The notes: a model not told the origin generated them from the sequence alone. DNA of 64,000 bases from Wolfiporia cocos (GCA_029448655.1 JACCLO010000009.1:2976001-3040000), one strand, 5' to 3'. Positions 19,526 to 32,571 are shown, numbered from the stretch's first letter. Numbers and translations are program-made.

Positions 19526-22291
19526 ATGGCGCACCTACTCAAGCTTCCCGCGTTCTACACGTACGTACCCCGCATGCTGCTGCGCACTGCTGCTCACCCT
19601 GCGCAGCACCCCGATGGCGCAGGTCATCCTCGTCGGCATCACCTGGTTAGTCCGCGCCCGCCAGATTCTCGCGATCTCTCCGCGTGCCCGAGTGCACTGA
19701 CACCTCTCCCTTAGCTTTGCAACCGTGGGTATGTTCCAGGCGGTGTCAAACCTCGGCGCAGGAGGGACAGAGAACCTCACTCTCTCCGACACCTCCAATG
19801 GTGTTCTCTATGGCTGTTTCGCCGTGGCGGGCTGCTTTAGTGGCGGAATAAACAATGGTACGTCTGGGCAACTGTTAAACCCTCTACTCTTTGTGGAACA
19901 CCGATGCCTCAAAAATATACTCATAATTCCCCGTCGTTCCGCGCATCGATCTGCATAATTGCGCTTGTCTCCCTCTTCCTCGTCATGCACGCGCATGTTC
20001 AATTTAGAGCCAAAACGTGTCCCTGCATCGAAATTAGCGTCTCTATCGGCACTGATTTTATCACCCTCACCAGTGCTCGGCCCGCGCCTCACCCTCTTCA
20101 TTGGCACCTTCGGGTACGCCCTATATCTCGGTGCGCTCTGGTGGTACGTCCCGTATGCCCCATGACCCAAATCTCCAACTTGACCGCGTTCTCCTTTGCT
20201 CGTAACTTATCCCTTCCTCACTCCACCACGTTCTTCTCCATCTCTCCAAACCCTGCTCTATCTCCCCATTCATCCCACTTCCAGTTACCAGGCACGTGGG
20301 GTCTCCTGGTTCCTCATTTTTGCCGGCGCAATCCTTGGTTTCACCGCCGCCATGCTATGGTCCGCTCAGGGCTCGATAATGATGTCCTACCCGCTCGAGC
20401 GCGACAAGGGGCGCGCATTCGGCTATTTCTGGGCGATCTTCCAGTTGGGCACGCTCATCGGCGCGATCATCGCGTTCGCAATCAATGTCCGCCGCGGCGG
20501 GCTCGGGAGCGTCAGCACGGGGACATATCTGGTGAGTGTGGTGCGACGGGTGCTGCACCAGGGAGGCGCGCGGAGTGCGCACATGACAGGCGCTGACCGC
20601 TGAAACGCGTGCAGGCGTTCCTCATAATCATCGCCTTCGGGATCGCATCCGCGCTGCTCATCCTCCCGGCGGACCGCATCGTCCGCGCAGACGGCACGCG
20701 CGTCGCTCTCAAAGCGCACGCGACGCCCCGCCAGGAGATCGTCGGCATGTGGCACACACTCAAAGATTGGCGCGTGCTTGGTGCGTGCTGCCCTGCAGAC
20801 CCGCTCGCACGCGTTCTTTAATTAACGTGCCATTCCATTTACAATGAACTTTCAAATCGTGTGTGGACCCTGAATTCGATGGCGATGATGCGGAACGGGC
20901 GCAGCGCTCCTCCCGATGTGGTTCGCGTCCAACTACTTCTACGCGTACCAGGGCGCGCTCAACACCGCGCGCTTCGATGACGCGACGCGCGCGCTCAATG
21001 CAGTGCTTGAGGGCGCTGGTGCAATTGTTGGCGCGCTGCTCATTGGCATCTTCGTGCTTGACTCTCCCTTTCCGCGCCTGCAGGTGCGTATGCACTCACA
21101 ATGCTCCGATCGTTCTCCTTCTCTGTCTCCAACATTCCACCATCGTACACCTCCTAATCTCTGCATATGCTCTCTGCGCTCCCCCAGATTCTGCCTTCGT
21201 TTGCCTGCTTCTTCCATCCCTTCCCTGTCATACACTCTGCTTGTAGCCCTGACCACTTACCACACTCCCCTCCTTTCACAATCGTCCGCATAAGTGACAG
21301 CTAAGCTCATGCGCGCGTTATTCAGATCGGGCGCCGCAAGCGCGGCTATCTCGGCCTCGGCGCGGTCGTGCTCGCGACGAGCGGCGTGTGGGCGTGCGGC
21401 GTCGCGTGGCAGGCGACGTTCACGCGCGCGGACTTTCCCGCCGGGCCGTATATCAACTATCACGACAAGGCGTACCGCGACAAGGCGCCGCTGTTCTTCT
21501 TCTGTGCGTGCTGAACTCGCTCAAGATGTGGATGTCGCGCTGAGCGCTGGTTGCTGATTTTGTGTTTCGATGGTGTGGCATGCGTGTGGCACGTTGACGT
21601 TGGGCGTTGGGTGCAATGTGGCGCGCATGTGGCTGTGGCAATGCGGCCGTGTCATCTACCGCGCGACGACGTTCGTGGCGAGCAGACTACTTTGCCGATG
21701 CGTGTTACCAGGCGCTCGCGTACTGGATCATGAGCGCGCTCACGAACGACCCGTTCAAGCTCGCACGCCTCGCGGGGCTCTACAAGGCCGTGCAGAGTGC
21801 GGTGCGTCTGTTTATTTCTCATTTCCTGCTCAGTGCCTGACAAGCTCACGCGAACATGCATTATTTCCGAACTTTATCTCGATGTCACGCTATCTCGATG
21901 TCACGCATGCGACGGATGCGATGCAGGGCGCCGCGGGGAGCTTCGGCATGGACGCGGTCAAGACGCCCTTCTTGAACGAGATCGTGCGTGCTCGATCTCT
22001 CCTTTCCTGTATGCGTGTGTCTGACGCTGACATGTTGACGCACCGGCAAGCTTGCGAGCTGGCTGATGATGGTCGCCTCCTTCCCGCTCGCGTTCCTCGT
22101 GCTGCGGACCGTGAAGGAGACGAGCTACGACGACGACGAGGTGCGTGCCCCCGTCTGCGTCGGCTGCAGACGTATGCTGACGGAGTGCGCAGGTTGTGTA
22201 CGTCGACGACGCAAAGCGCGACTCGGACGCGTACTCGGTGGAGAAGGTGGCAGCGGGAGAGAGCGTGCAGATCGGCGCTGCGATGGCGTAG
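19526..22291 (+). CDS. UNC-93-like MFS transporter, copy 1
   Basis: Twelve exons encode 472 aa: 19526-19560, 19607-19645, 19715-19857, 20074-20143, 20285-20531, 20615-20780, 20905-21083, 21326-21503, 21686-21801, 21927-21983, 22051-22140 and 22193-22291. The protein is a polytopic major-facilitator relative of the UNC-93 group. Marks are VILVGITCFATVGMFQAVSNLG in helix 1, SAQGSIMMSYPLERDKGRA in the loop after helix 4, and GALNTARFDDATRALNAVLEG between helices 7 and 8. About 11-12 hydrophobic helices are present. Substrate is unknown; fungal relatives are uncharacterised plasma-membrane or vacuolar carriers. All splice junctions keep phase, so the gene looks functional. Exon 12 encodes a longer tail than in the other copies. 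Confidence 0.9.
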
Positions 22292-23038
22292 CGTGCAGAC
22301 TCCCTTCTCTGCATCCACGTCATACATTGCATGACAGCATATCGATGTATTTAGCATCTGGTAGACCCATAACCGCCGCTCCAGAAACAGACCATTACGA
22401 TGTACCACGAGAATGATTTGACAGCTGCACAGGATATTGACATCGGGGAACGCCCTAGATGCCACACAAATGCCATGGCAATGCTGTACAAATGGCCATG
22501 GATAGTACTGATCTTGAGCACATGTTGGATTAATATTCTGAAATTTCTTTATTCCGACAATCCTTCCGTGTGGTGCACTGAATTGAGCCTTGACCATTCT
22601 CAAATAGACAGCCAGGTAGAGGATGAGTCGTCAGCATGGTGATAATCGGTATCTGCGAACCGGATTGATCTCCGTGAAAAGCAGATAGAGACCAGTAGAT
22701 TCCCCATGCTAATTTGTAGGCAACGATGGCCTATACTAGATACGCGCGAATGTGGCTACTCGAGGCTCATTGCAGGTATTGGCACGCATAGAGCATGGAC
22801 ATAAATTATAACGCCACAATAGGCGCCAGACCTTTTGCCGTCGATCGCGATCACGACGATATGACTCACCATCCTTGAAAGAGATTATAGAAGGATACAA
22901 TAACAACCTAAGGAGAACAGAAGACAGCGTGTGTCCGATCCAACCTGCCGCAGCCCAGAGTGTCCGTATATACATCGTCTCAAGATAGCGACGCAGTGGA
23001 AACTACACCTACGGAACCCGAATGATGCCTAGGGAAAG

Positions 23039-24312
23039 TCAAAAGACGTCTGAATAGCGGTACCTATGTCCAGTGGATATGCTAAGTTGTAATCTGAATC
23101 GCCCCTGCCGCTGTTCCTCGTTACAGCTCCAGCAGATCACGAGGTGTCCACGGGCAGCCCTAAACTTGACGAGCCAGTCCAGTATCTTTGAGAGGCACTC
23201 CATCCAACCCTCTGGTCGAGATGCGGGCATGTATGACGCGGGTGGATCTTGGATGTAGAACGTGACAACCAGTTGTGGGAAGATGCGGATCAGCCGTGTC
23301 AATTCCATATCTACATTCCTCCAAAACTGCTGATCGAGGAGCATGTCCCAGTGCGCATATAGTACCGCGTTCAGATACTTAAGGCTCTGGTGTGCTGCGC
23401 CGAGACGAGGGAGTAACAAATGGAAGCAACTCTTGTTCCACGGTCGGAAGAACAGCAGACATAGATCCAAGAATGTCACAGACGAAAGTCGCGTAGCAGA
23501 TCTAAGTTCTGGCAAAGAGTATGGTGCAAAAGTGCACCAGAACACGAGGTGTTGTAGTTCCTCGCCTGCCGCAATAAGGTTTGCAGGTTGTACATAGGGT
23601 AAAGTGTGACAGTAAATAGTATTCGAGGCCGGACACGGAGAGGACCATGGGAAAGCATGTTGGTAAGCTCCCGGCTGATATTACACCGTGACACAACTGT
23701 GGTGATAGAGTATGGTCTGTGAGTAGGAGGATGAAGAGGATCCGAGCTATACGTAGAGTCCGTCGAGGGTGAGTCGATGTCCAGATCGAGCAGGGACAGG
23801 TGGGGGCATGAAAGCAGGATGGTCTCAAGCGCTTCCAGGCCGCAAGTAACTGCGTATAGACGCAACGTTTCGACATTCGACAGAAGTGCTGATAAGTCGC
23901 TCCTGACCTCTGCCGGGATTCGGACTTGCACATTTTGCAAACGCAGCTCCCGGACGCGTGCAAACGTCGACAATACGCTCAACCACTCTGGCCCAAATTT
24001 TTGAATATCGGCTTGGTCTCTTCATCCTATCGATAGCACTCGAACATGCAGGGGAATATCAGTTGATGATCCCAGCAATGCGTCTAGTTGAAGCAGTGCA
24101 GAGGAGTCCTTAATCCTGAAACTCCGGGAAAGGTGACGTCGAGTCATAGGGAGACGCGATCTACAGGTAAGGCTGCAGTTCGCGAGTGTTTTGTGATCTG
24201 ACCAAAGGCAATCTATAATTTGGTCCCATAGTTCCTGCGGCAAGGGCATAGATGGTCCTGTATGATTGGAAGACTCAGCGACGGAGCTGTAGATGGGATT
24301 GACATGTGCCAT
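23039..24312 (-). pseudogene. F-box protein gene, copy 1, disrupted
   Basis: The minus strand encodes an N-terminal F-box (LPQELWDQIIDCLWSD, then LANCSLTCRSRL) followed by a leucine-rich body (RVRELRLQNVQVRIPAE, ETILLSCPHLSLLDLD, LPELRSATRLSSVTFLDLC). F-box proteins link substrates to SCF ubiquitin ligases through Skp1. The frame is broken twice: a TGA at 24022-24024 where copy 2 has TCA (Ser), and a one-base loss between about 23575 and 23640 relative to copy 2. No intron explains either. It is probably a young pseudogene, or two sequencing errors. It lies inverted relative to copy 2 (31393-34444). Confidence 0.75.
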
Positions 24313-25780
24313 ACCGGACCAGCAACTCAGTACTTACAGTCAGTGAGGCTTGAATGAGACACAACGGTGTCATAAGCGTAGAACGGCAGAACAACGATGG
24401 AGGTAGTCGCGATCGCCCGTATGATCGATTGATCAGCGACCCATATAAGCGCTTTTGAGCGCCAGCCACAGACTGCTAAATAACAGACGCTGGAAGTCCA
24501 GCTCGAACACAGAACGTCGTGTCAGTTGCTTGATGCACATCATAATATTCGTTACATCTGTGCAGTACACAATCATCAAGGATTGTCCCGCTCGCCGCGC
24601 TCTCACGCAGCCGGGGTTTCTGGACATCTCCGCTGAAGGCGCAACCGCAAGCTTTACGCTCGACGACTTCGTGTCCTATGATTTAGCTGAAGAGGGCTGG
24701 GCAAGTTTACGCGGGAACATGCACTCTGCATGTCGTGCAAGCCGCACATGGTCAGTCTGGATCGTCAAGACATCGATACGCTCTCGCCGGATATGCAATT
24801 GGCTGCTTTCGTGGTTGCACTCGTCTCTTGCGGCATCCGAGTCTCGGATGACGTCGCAAGTGCTACCAGCTTCCTGCGACAGGTCCTACTGAACTATGTT
24901 ACAGAGAATACCGTGCCTCCTCCTGTGTAGTCTAAGAATTAGACCACTGAATGCGAGCTGTGCAGACAGGGGGTTCCGTTTACATACCATCACCTCATCC
25001 CTCGCGTTGTTTACGAGAAGGTGCTGAAGAAACAGTGACACCCAGAAGCGATGCTGAATCCCGTCGCTTGGATTTGTCGGTATATCTATTCATCATCGCT
25101 GTAATCAGCTGAAATGTCATTGAGCCTGCAGACCTTAGAGCTTGCTGCAGCCGTGAAGTAGAGAAGGGAGTGACGTGCACCACACTGCATTGCTTGTAGG
25201 ACCCACAAAGCGTGCAAGTGCGAGTCTTCGGGAAGATATCTCTCTAAAATGCAGGACATACTCACCAACTTCAGGACTGTCCGAGAACGTCTAATGCTGG
25301 TGATTGCTGGGGATAAATATCCGCCAGTCGCAGGCGTACGTCAATTCAATCGCAACACGCACTGTGCGTCGGAGCGTAGTAAGCGAGCAAAGTGCGTAGT
25401 GGGCTATCAAAGCACTGAATATATGTTACTTAGTGTGCATATAGATTAAGGCTACATAGTAAGCTCAGTGTCATCAGCCTGGAAAGATAATAACTATTGG
25501 TGAACGCGAGTGCAGAGAATTTTGCCTGCTGGCGCCCCCCATACATAGGTGTGAGAGCTATCAGGGATACGAACCGTCCCATGTGCCAGATCATGTCAGG
25601 CGGTTTCTTTTTGTGCTGGTACATCTCGAGAGACACCGTAGGTAGGCGCTGGCATCGCCGCTCCGAGGCGCATTAAGTACCTAGCATGTGTGGATGAAGC
25701 ATGCGCTATCGCTATCCAGGTTGTTTCATGTAACACGATGCGTCTCATTTGGCAGCAATAGCGCAGGGGACTGCATGGAG
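24313..25780. other. F-box copy 1 upstream region and spacer
   Basis: The first 300 nt match the region upstream of F-box copy 2, including the palindromic GCGCTCAAAAGCGC (about 24448-24461 and 31211-31224). A plus-strand ORF (24455-24892) and an overlapping one (24730-24930) have some coding look but no motif, start or splice support. Nothing else is called. Confidence 0.4.
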
Positions 25781-25785
25781 TAATT

Positions 25786-26058
25786 ACCACGACACGACGG
25801 AGGGCCGGCGGCGACGATAGCGTTGGAATGCGCCACCCTGAGAGCTTCGACTTCTTCGAGGGCGAATGCTACCGGGAGCCAATCTTGCGCGACGAAGAGA
25901 TCAAACAAATAAACAAGGTTGGCGAGATAACGGCCGGCATGCAGGCACCCAAACACAATCGCCGACGTCGTCACAGATGAACGCCTATTCCGGACTTCGA
26001 AACCCACAATTGCCATAATATATGCCACAATGGAGAGTCCGCTGCAAACAAACACATA
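25786..26058 (-). pseudogene. Relic of a membrane-protein gene, divergent to UNC93-2
   Basis: A minus-strand exon-like stretch reads GLSIVAYIMAIVGFE, then a polar region, then LVYLFDLFVAQDWLPVAFALEEVE, ending at a possible donor (GTAATT). It looks like one or two helices of a larger membrane protein whose other exons are not recognisable. Versions of it, all more decayed, lie at 36480-36640 (-), 41605-41880 (+) and 45700-45860 (+), next to transporter promoters. Confidence 0.55.
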
Positions 26059-26124
26059 GAAAGAGACCGACTGTGATCAAAGAATAATCCAAGGTGGACA
26101 GCAGTCTGCATACGTTTCGCTTTA

Positions 26125-26480
26125 CAAGGCGCGCGATCACTAGCGCGCGACCCGCGTCACGCGACCGCGTTTCGATCGCACCTCCGTCGGGCTCTGCCTT
26201 CTGCCTTGCCACCGCGCCACCGCCACCACGTCCAGCGCCAGCTGTGGCACGCGAAGCACACAAGAACACGCAGATATGTGCACATCATCCAACAACGAGC
26301 GCATGCGTACGATCACGGACTGTCTTATCTCCCCAATGGCATCGAGCGCGTTTCCCATGCTGATGCCAACGCTAGCGCCCGCCTGCACCACCATGCCCGG
26401 GCTCACATGTCAGTACAGTATTTCCGCCTCACACACGAAGCAGCCATTTCCTATCTCCCCGACGGATAAACCAACCCCGC
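26125..26480 (+). promoter_or_regulatory. UNC93-2 promoter with the shared module
   Basis: Contains GTCACGCGACCGCG (from 26156), CCAGCGCCAGCTGTGGCAC (about 26231-26249), a GATA-type site in CTGTCTTATCTC (26320-26331), AACGCTAGCGCCCGCCTGC (about 26368-26386) and GCTCACATG (26401-26409). Order and spacing match the other copies. The ATG is at 26560. Confidence 0.65.
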
Positions 26481-26559
26481 AGCGCGATCGTCATGGTACG
26501 TCCCCCTCCGCACGCCTGTTCTCTTCGCCAGCGTCAGGAATCAGGACGAGAGCGCAAAG

Positions 26560-29312
26560 ATGGCGCACCTGTTCAGACTCCCTGCATTTTATACGTACGT
26601 AGCGTGCCATCTGCCTTCTAATGGTGCTCGGCCACTACTTACCGTGCGCAGCACCCCGATGGCCCAGGTCATCCTCGTCGGCATCACCTGGTCTGTCCCC
26701 ATTACGAGCGCGAACACGCCTTCGCACTCACTCTTTTTTGTATTATCATAACAACATGCAGCTTTGCAACTGTAGGCATGTATCAAGCAGTGAGCAATCT
26801 CGGCGCAGGCGGGACGGAGAACCTCACCCTCTCTGATACGGCCAACGGCGTCCTATATGGCTTTTTCGCTGTCACGGGCTGCGTCAGCGGCGGCATCAAC
26901 AATGGTGTGTCGCATGTCCCAATTGATTGTTTCGGCCCGAGCACACTGCCGTAGCCTCCACAAACTGCACACCATACGACTCCACATTCTGTATACGCCT
27001 GCGCACAGATAGCCAATGTTCGGCACAAACGGCCGTATGGGCCATCATAACTGTAAACGACTCTCCCGATGCTCACTCTGCTCCAGTTCTTGGACCGCGC
27101 CTCACCCTCTTCCTTGGAACCCTCGGCTACGCGCTCTATCTCGGTGGTCTCTGGTGGTGCGTCCGCCTCCCAGTTTGCTTGACAGTTATCTCATCTAGAC
27201 TCTTTCCGTTGGCTCTTCCGCCTGACATGAACAATCATTGTGCTCCTACTCATGCGTTCTTCCTTTTTTTCTTCTCTGACACTACTCCTCCCAGCTACGA
27301 AGCCCGCGCCGTCACCTGGTTCCTCATCCTCGGCGCCGCACTCCTCGGCATCTCTGCCGCACTGTTGTGGTCCGCGCAAGGCTCAATAATGATGTCCTAC
27401 CCTCTCGAGCGCGACAAGGGCCGCGCGATCGCCTATTTCTGGGCCCTCTTCCAGCTCGGCACGCTAATTGGGGCGATTATCGCGTTTGCGATTAATATCC
27501 GACGCGGAGGGTTAGGGGGCGTCGGTACTGGGACATATCTGGTGTGTGTCTGTGTTCGTTATGTGTCTTGGCTCGTCATGTGGCTTGAGGCTCTTTGATA
27601 ATGATTACCGGACTGTTGGCACTGTGCGAATAGAGCGACCCGTCTCGGGATCTTTCGTTTTTGGCCCGCGGATCCGTTGGTTTGGGGACCTCAACTTCTG
27701 GATTTTGTGTTATGTATACTTCTCATGGCGCACAGCTTCCTGTGCTTAATTCGTGAGGCCTGGGTCCCGGAAGCGGATGCTGACCTGCCCTCCCGCGCGC
27801 AGGCGTTCCTCATAATCATCGCCTTTGGTATCGCATCCGCGCTGCTCGTCCTCCCGCCGGACCGTATCGTGCGCGCGGACGGCACGCGGGTCTCCCTCAA
27901 ACGGCACGCAGCGCCCCGCGAGGAGATAGTCGGCATGTGGCACATGCTGCGCGACTGGCGCGTACTCGGTGAGGAACACTCCGCACGCTCGTATCTGCGC
28001 ATTCAGTTGACACGCTACGTGCTCCGCTGAACAATGCTTCGCCCGCACACCCGTTGGGTTTGAACGTGCACCTCGACCCGTGCCCTGTTTGGTGGCTCAG
28101 CGCTCCTCCCGATGTGGTTCGCATCCAACTACTTCTATGCGTACCAGGGCGCGCTCAACACCGCGCGCTTCGACGGCGCGACGCGCGCGCTCAACGCGGT
28201 GCTTGAGGGCGCTGGCGCGATCATCGGCGCACTCCTGATTGGCATCTTCGTCCTCGACTCGCCCTTCCCGCGGCTGCAGGTGCGTCTGCGCCGCTCCCTC
28301 TTTCCCTTTCTTCCCTCTCCTATGCTCGCTCCATAGCCTCTATGGCTGGTCCACGTCCCTCGTGCGCCCAAAGTTCGCAAGCGATGCTGACATGGCGTCC
28401 AGGTCGCGCGCCGCACTCGCGGATATCTCGGACTCGGCGCGGTCGCGCTCGCGACGTGCGGCGTGTGGGCGTGCGGCGTTGCGTGGCAGGCGACGTTCAC
28501 GCGCGCAGACGCTGCCACGGCGCCGTTTATCAACTACCGCGACAAGGCGTACCGGGACAAGGCGCCATTGTTCTTCTTCTGTGCGTGCTGACTTTACTTA
28601 CGGCGCGGACGCCCGGCGCTCATCGCCCTCTCTTTCTCGATGGTGTGGCTTGCGTGTGGTGCGCTGGGTGCAATGTACATGTGGCGCGTGCGACGGTGTG
28701 GCGCAACTGTGGCTGTCAATGTGGCGACACGATCGTGGCACGGCTCACAGACTACTTCGCCGACGCGTGCTACCAGACGCTCGCGTACTGGATCATGAGC
28801 GCGATCACGAATGATCCGTTCAAGCTCGCACGTTTTGCGGGGCTCTATAAGGCCGTGCAGAGTGCGGTGCGTAGTTTTCATGTCAGCCCTGTGTCTGCCG
28901 CGAGCTCACATGCCATAAATGACTGTGTCCACTTCCCCCCAATCAACGAAATCGGCTACAACAAAATACGCGTGTAGGGCGCGGCAGGAAGCTTTGGAAT
29001 GGACGCAGTCAAGACGCCCTTCCTCAACGAGATCGTCTGTGACATCTAGTTCCCATGTACACAGTGCTGACAAGTGCGCAGCTCGCGAGCTGGCTGATGA
29101 TGGTCGCCTCCTTTCCGCTTGCATTCATCGTCCTTCGCACTGTGAAGGAGACGAGTTATGATGACGACCACGTACGCACTCTTGCTTCTGTCCTGTAAAT
29201 GCTAATTACGGATGCACAATCGCTGGCGCAGGTGGTGTATGCTAGCGATGCGGACACGGGCTTGCTCGACAAGACGGAAGAGAAGGCTGTCGTGGCCGTC
29301 GTGGCCGTCTAG
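26560..29312 (+). CDS. UNC-93-like MFS transporter, copy 2
   Basis: Twelve exons encode 466 aa: 26560-26594, 26652-26690, 26762-26904, 27087-27156, 27295-27541, 27803-27968, 28101-28279, 28403-28580, 28751-28866, 28978-29034, 29082-29171 and 29232-29312. Every exon except the last has exactly the same length as in copy 1. Conserved stretches include MYQAVSNLGAGGTENLTL, SAQGSIMMSYPLERDKGRA, YFADACYQTLAYWIM and GAAGSFGMDAVKTPFLNEI. No stop or frameshift is seen, so the copy is probably functional. Its C-terminal tail (DADTGLLDKTEEK) resembles copies 3 and 4, not copy 1. Confidence 0.9.
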
Positions 29313-30181
29313 GACGGCCGTGTGCGAAGGGCGTCGTGTCTGCGTACCAATGAGCTAGAAATGTGCTCTGTACAATACTCCGCATGCCTGGTTAAAGCAA
29401 TAGAGCTGTTGCCACTATCGCTATGCATTAAATGCGACAGGAAAGGTGGCGATGCAAGTGGGTGGCGAGCGGATGATGCACGTGACGGTAAGATGGATCT
29501 TGTGTTGGAACACATGACAGACGATCGTACGGGCGTACGCGTGTGCTCACAGTTGCATCGGAAACCTTGACACCACCCATCTTTACAGAAGGTAGATACC
29601 GCTGCGAGCGGCATGGGTTCGGCGTCTGCACAGCTCAGCAGGTAGTCGCTGGAAGTAATTCTTGCTCTTCTGGTTGAAGTGGTTTCTGAGAGCACGTCGT
29701 GTTAGTTTTCCCCCAGGATCTGTCATCTATATCATGATGATGCACAACTATCAAGGAATTGCATCCGTTGCAGGCGAGGGCAGGGATGCGTCCTGGCACT
29801 TGAGATTTTGGATGCAATTGTAAAGACTTGCGGTTCTCTCTAGCTAACAGAGCAGCCAGCATCCGGTATAGCATACCTCTCTGGCGTATTGCACAAGCAT
29901 CCCTAGCTCTATCTGAATACGCACTGAAGCCGTGACACGCTAACATCAGGAAAAATTTGAGTAAGCTACCACTGTTACCATCTACTGCCTGATATGTGGC
30001 GCTACAGAGCTCTACATATCAGGGGGTATCGCTGGTACCTGACCGATACTTTCCTGATGAACTCGCCTCCGTCTCAAAACATTGGCGCCCCGTTCAACTT
30101 GCCTTGTCTCTATCCATGCTATAATGCAAGGCCTCCATCATGCTCACTTTTGAGAATTGCAATATGATGTTGTAAGATACC
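29313..30181. other. 3' flank of UNC93-2, with similarity to the 3' flank of UNC93-3
   Basis: A minus-strand stretch (29635-29946, MLAALLARENRKSLQLH) resembles one just past UNC93-3 (36914-37249, ALSVLLARGNAGAPQLG). This suggests that the duplicated unit includes about 0.4 kb of 3' sequence, possibly a relic of another gene. No intact gene is present. Confidence 0.4.
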
Positions 30182-31164
30182 TGTCACAAGCCAATTTCAA
30201 AGCCTAGTAGAACATCCTAGGTTGACACCCCATTCATGCCATACGCACGCTATAGCACTCTATCCGAGCCCAGCTGGAATCCTACGGCAACGCTAGTAGA
30301 AGCCCTCCGCCATACAGGACACCACGGGCACTAGCAGGCCACCAGCAGTCTAACCCTAAACTCAGTCCAAGTCCCGGCAGCAAGGCATACGCTGCCTAGT
30401 CCCTAAACCCCGGAGTCACGAGCCGACCCCTAGAGCCCAACAGGCTACGACAGCACGATGGTACGCCTTGTACAACCAAAGGCTACCCATCGCACACTAC
30501 GCTATACGCCGACTAGGGGCACGGTCTACATTCGCACGTGACCCAAAACACTAAACCTAACACCTCGCGTCCCTACCGCACGGACACTCGCCATTTACCG
30601 GCATAGACATTATACTATACTCCGTACACACCCTGACCTACGAATACAACAGGCAGGGATAATAACCCGAGGCTCTGCACGACTGAGAACCCTACCAGTC
30701 ACAGAGTGCTACACCCCGATCGCAGCCGATCACGCTCGATCAACCCACACTATACCCGGCCCGTACTGGCCAACCCCGATCGCGGCAGACCACGCCCGAT
30801 CACGGACTTAGAACCCCGCCATTACCGGCGCGCCTACGATCGAACCACCGATCGAACCCGACAGATTGGCTACTCATTAGATCCGCCCCTTATACGCTAC
30901 GTCGCCATGGACATCATCGCATACCAGCGCTCCGATGCCATTACCGGCCCGTAGCTCATAGCCAGTTAGATACCAGTACGTAGAGGCCTCTGAGCCGCCG
31001 TACACAAACATGTACAAATATGTTAGGAGTATATATGCCAGGCAGTCTTGAGCGTAAACCTCAGACTTGTCTTGGCCTTTGACGGCTAGTGGTCCCGGGA
31101 TCAGGAAGGCGCCTTTGAGCGAGCCCCCTTCCCCCGGTTGAGTGCTAGTTTGTTGCTTGTGTCA
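30182..31164 (-). mobile_element. LTR-like insertion (983 bp) with 5-bp target duplication
   Basis: The element starts TGTCACAAGCC, ends GCTTGTGTCA, and is flanked by ATACC on both sides (30177-30181 and 31165-31169). Read on the minus strand its start (TGACACAAGCAACA) and end (GGCTTGTGACA) match the 373-bp solo LTR at 32199-32571. A block with GGCCAAGACAAGTCTGAGG lies at a similar place inside both. No coding capacity is seen. It is a solo LTR or small non-autonomous LTR element (TRIM-like), longer than its relative. The minus strand is G-rich through its middle. Confidence 0.7.
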
Positions 31165-31562
31165 ATACCTAAGTAGATTACACACAGATTATGAGGCATT
31201 GATTCCTTTGCGCTCAAAAGCGCTTATCTGGGTCACTGACTCATGTCAGACGACCGTAGGGCTCCTCCAGATCCGACGTGGCTTGTCATACTCTTAAGAG
31301 CCCATTGCATCGTTGCCCTATTGGTATACGCTTACGACGACACCGTGGCGTGGCATTCAGACCTCACCGACAAGTGTTGGATTGCTGTCTGGATGATACA
31401 CGTCAATCCCATCTTAGTCAGCTCCATCGCTGAGTCGTTCGATCGTACAGGAACAGTCATGCACCTGCCACAGGAACTATGAGACCAAATTATGAATTAC
31501 CTTTGGTCAGACCACAAATCACTCGCAAATTGCAGCCTTGTCTGTAGATCGTGTCTCCCTAT

Positions 31563-32189
31563 TAGTGATGTGCCAGGCCCGGCTTTGGGCCATAGGCCAG
31601 GCCGGGCCAAGCCCTACTTAGGCCGGGCCAGGCCGGGCCCTACACGGCTTGAGACGGCCCAGGGCCCGGCTTGTGTCTCAAGCCAGGCCGGGCCAAGCCG
31701 TGAGCCCTGGGCCTGAAAGCTCTAACAGATAAAATGGCTAGTAACTATGTATAAGGGTAGCAGTATGCCATATTCCAACGAAGTATGTCTATATTTTTAA
31801 ATTCAAGCAAGAGGATAGTCCCATGGATTGAATTCTTGGCGCCGAAGCCTGTCGCTCACTTTTGGGCGCCTATACGATGCCCCATTTGGAAGGCGCGCCA
31901 CAGAGCACCGTGCCGGTGAAATAATGATTTCACACTATCATTCACTAATTATTGAAGATACTAGAGCTTAGCTTTGTCAGAAGATAGTTGGAGAAGGTAC
32001 GTTATGAGTTTGTGTGGCTACAGTGATGATCATCCTCACAGTGCCAGGCCCCGGGCAAGCCCCAGGCCGGGCCGGGCCAAGCCCTGGGCCGTCAATGGGG
32101 GCCCGGCCTGAGGTTTTGAAAAGCCAAGGCCGTCCAAAGCCGGGCCAAAGCCGGGGCTTTTGAGCCGGGCCGGGCCTGGCACATCACTA
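31563..32189. mobile_element. Non-autonomous hAT-like element (627 bp)
   Basis: Terminal inverted repeats begin TAGTGATGTGCCAGGC at both ends. The element is flanked by the 8-bp duplication CTCCCTAT (31555-31562 and 32190-32197), as expected for hAT. Subterminal regions are packed with GGCCCGGCC-type repeats. No transposase is encoded. It interrupts the F-box copy 2 just after SCLP. Confidence 0.9.
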
Positions 32190-32198
32190 CTCCCTATA

Positions 32199-32571
32199 TG
32201 ACACAAGCAACACTTTAAGCAACTACTCAGGGGATTGTTACTCGCGTTTCAGCGCAATCCGAGTCTGAGGCTACTCAAGGCGTATAAGGCCAAGACGAGT
32301 CTGGGGTGCTACCCTGCTTGTCGGCCGGTATATATGCTATTCTACTGTTTGTACATTGTCTGGCTACTGTACAGTTATTACGTAAGCTGAGAGTCCGATA
32401 TTATGGTAAACCCTATAATGGGTGTAAGTACACAGCACAGAGTGTCCGAGGGGTTGGTAACACGTGATAGGGTGTCCGGGGTCTTGCACGTGACTGCATA
32501 GGCGCGCGCTTAGATAAGATAAGGGTTCAGGCTCTAGTCACTAGCTAGGCGAAAGAAATCGGCTTGTGACA
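32199..32571 (+). mobile_element. Solo LTR (373 bp)
   Basis: It starts TGACACAAGC, ends GGCTTGTGACA, and is flanked by CTATA at 32194-32198 and 32572-32576. That makes a TG...CA LTR with a 5-bp target duplication. The left duplication overlaps the right-hand 8-bp duplication of the neighbouring hAT element. It has the same ends as the insertion at 30182-31164, in the opposite orientation. Confidence 0.85.

Noticed and set aside
20355..20763. Several long minus-strand ORFs opposite UNC93-1 (and equivalents opposite the other copies)
   Set aside because: GC-rich codon-bias shadows of conserved transporter exons; they recur at each copy only because the sense strand is conserved.
31492..31716. 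74-codon ORF continuing from F-box copy 2 (RPGRAKPYLGRARPGP)
   Set aside because: Runs into the hAT-like element; the repeat peptide is translation of its GGCCCGGCC repeats.
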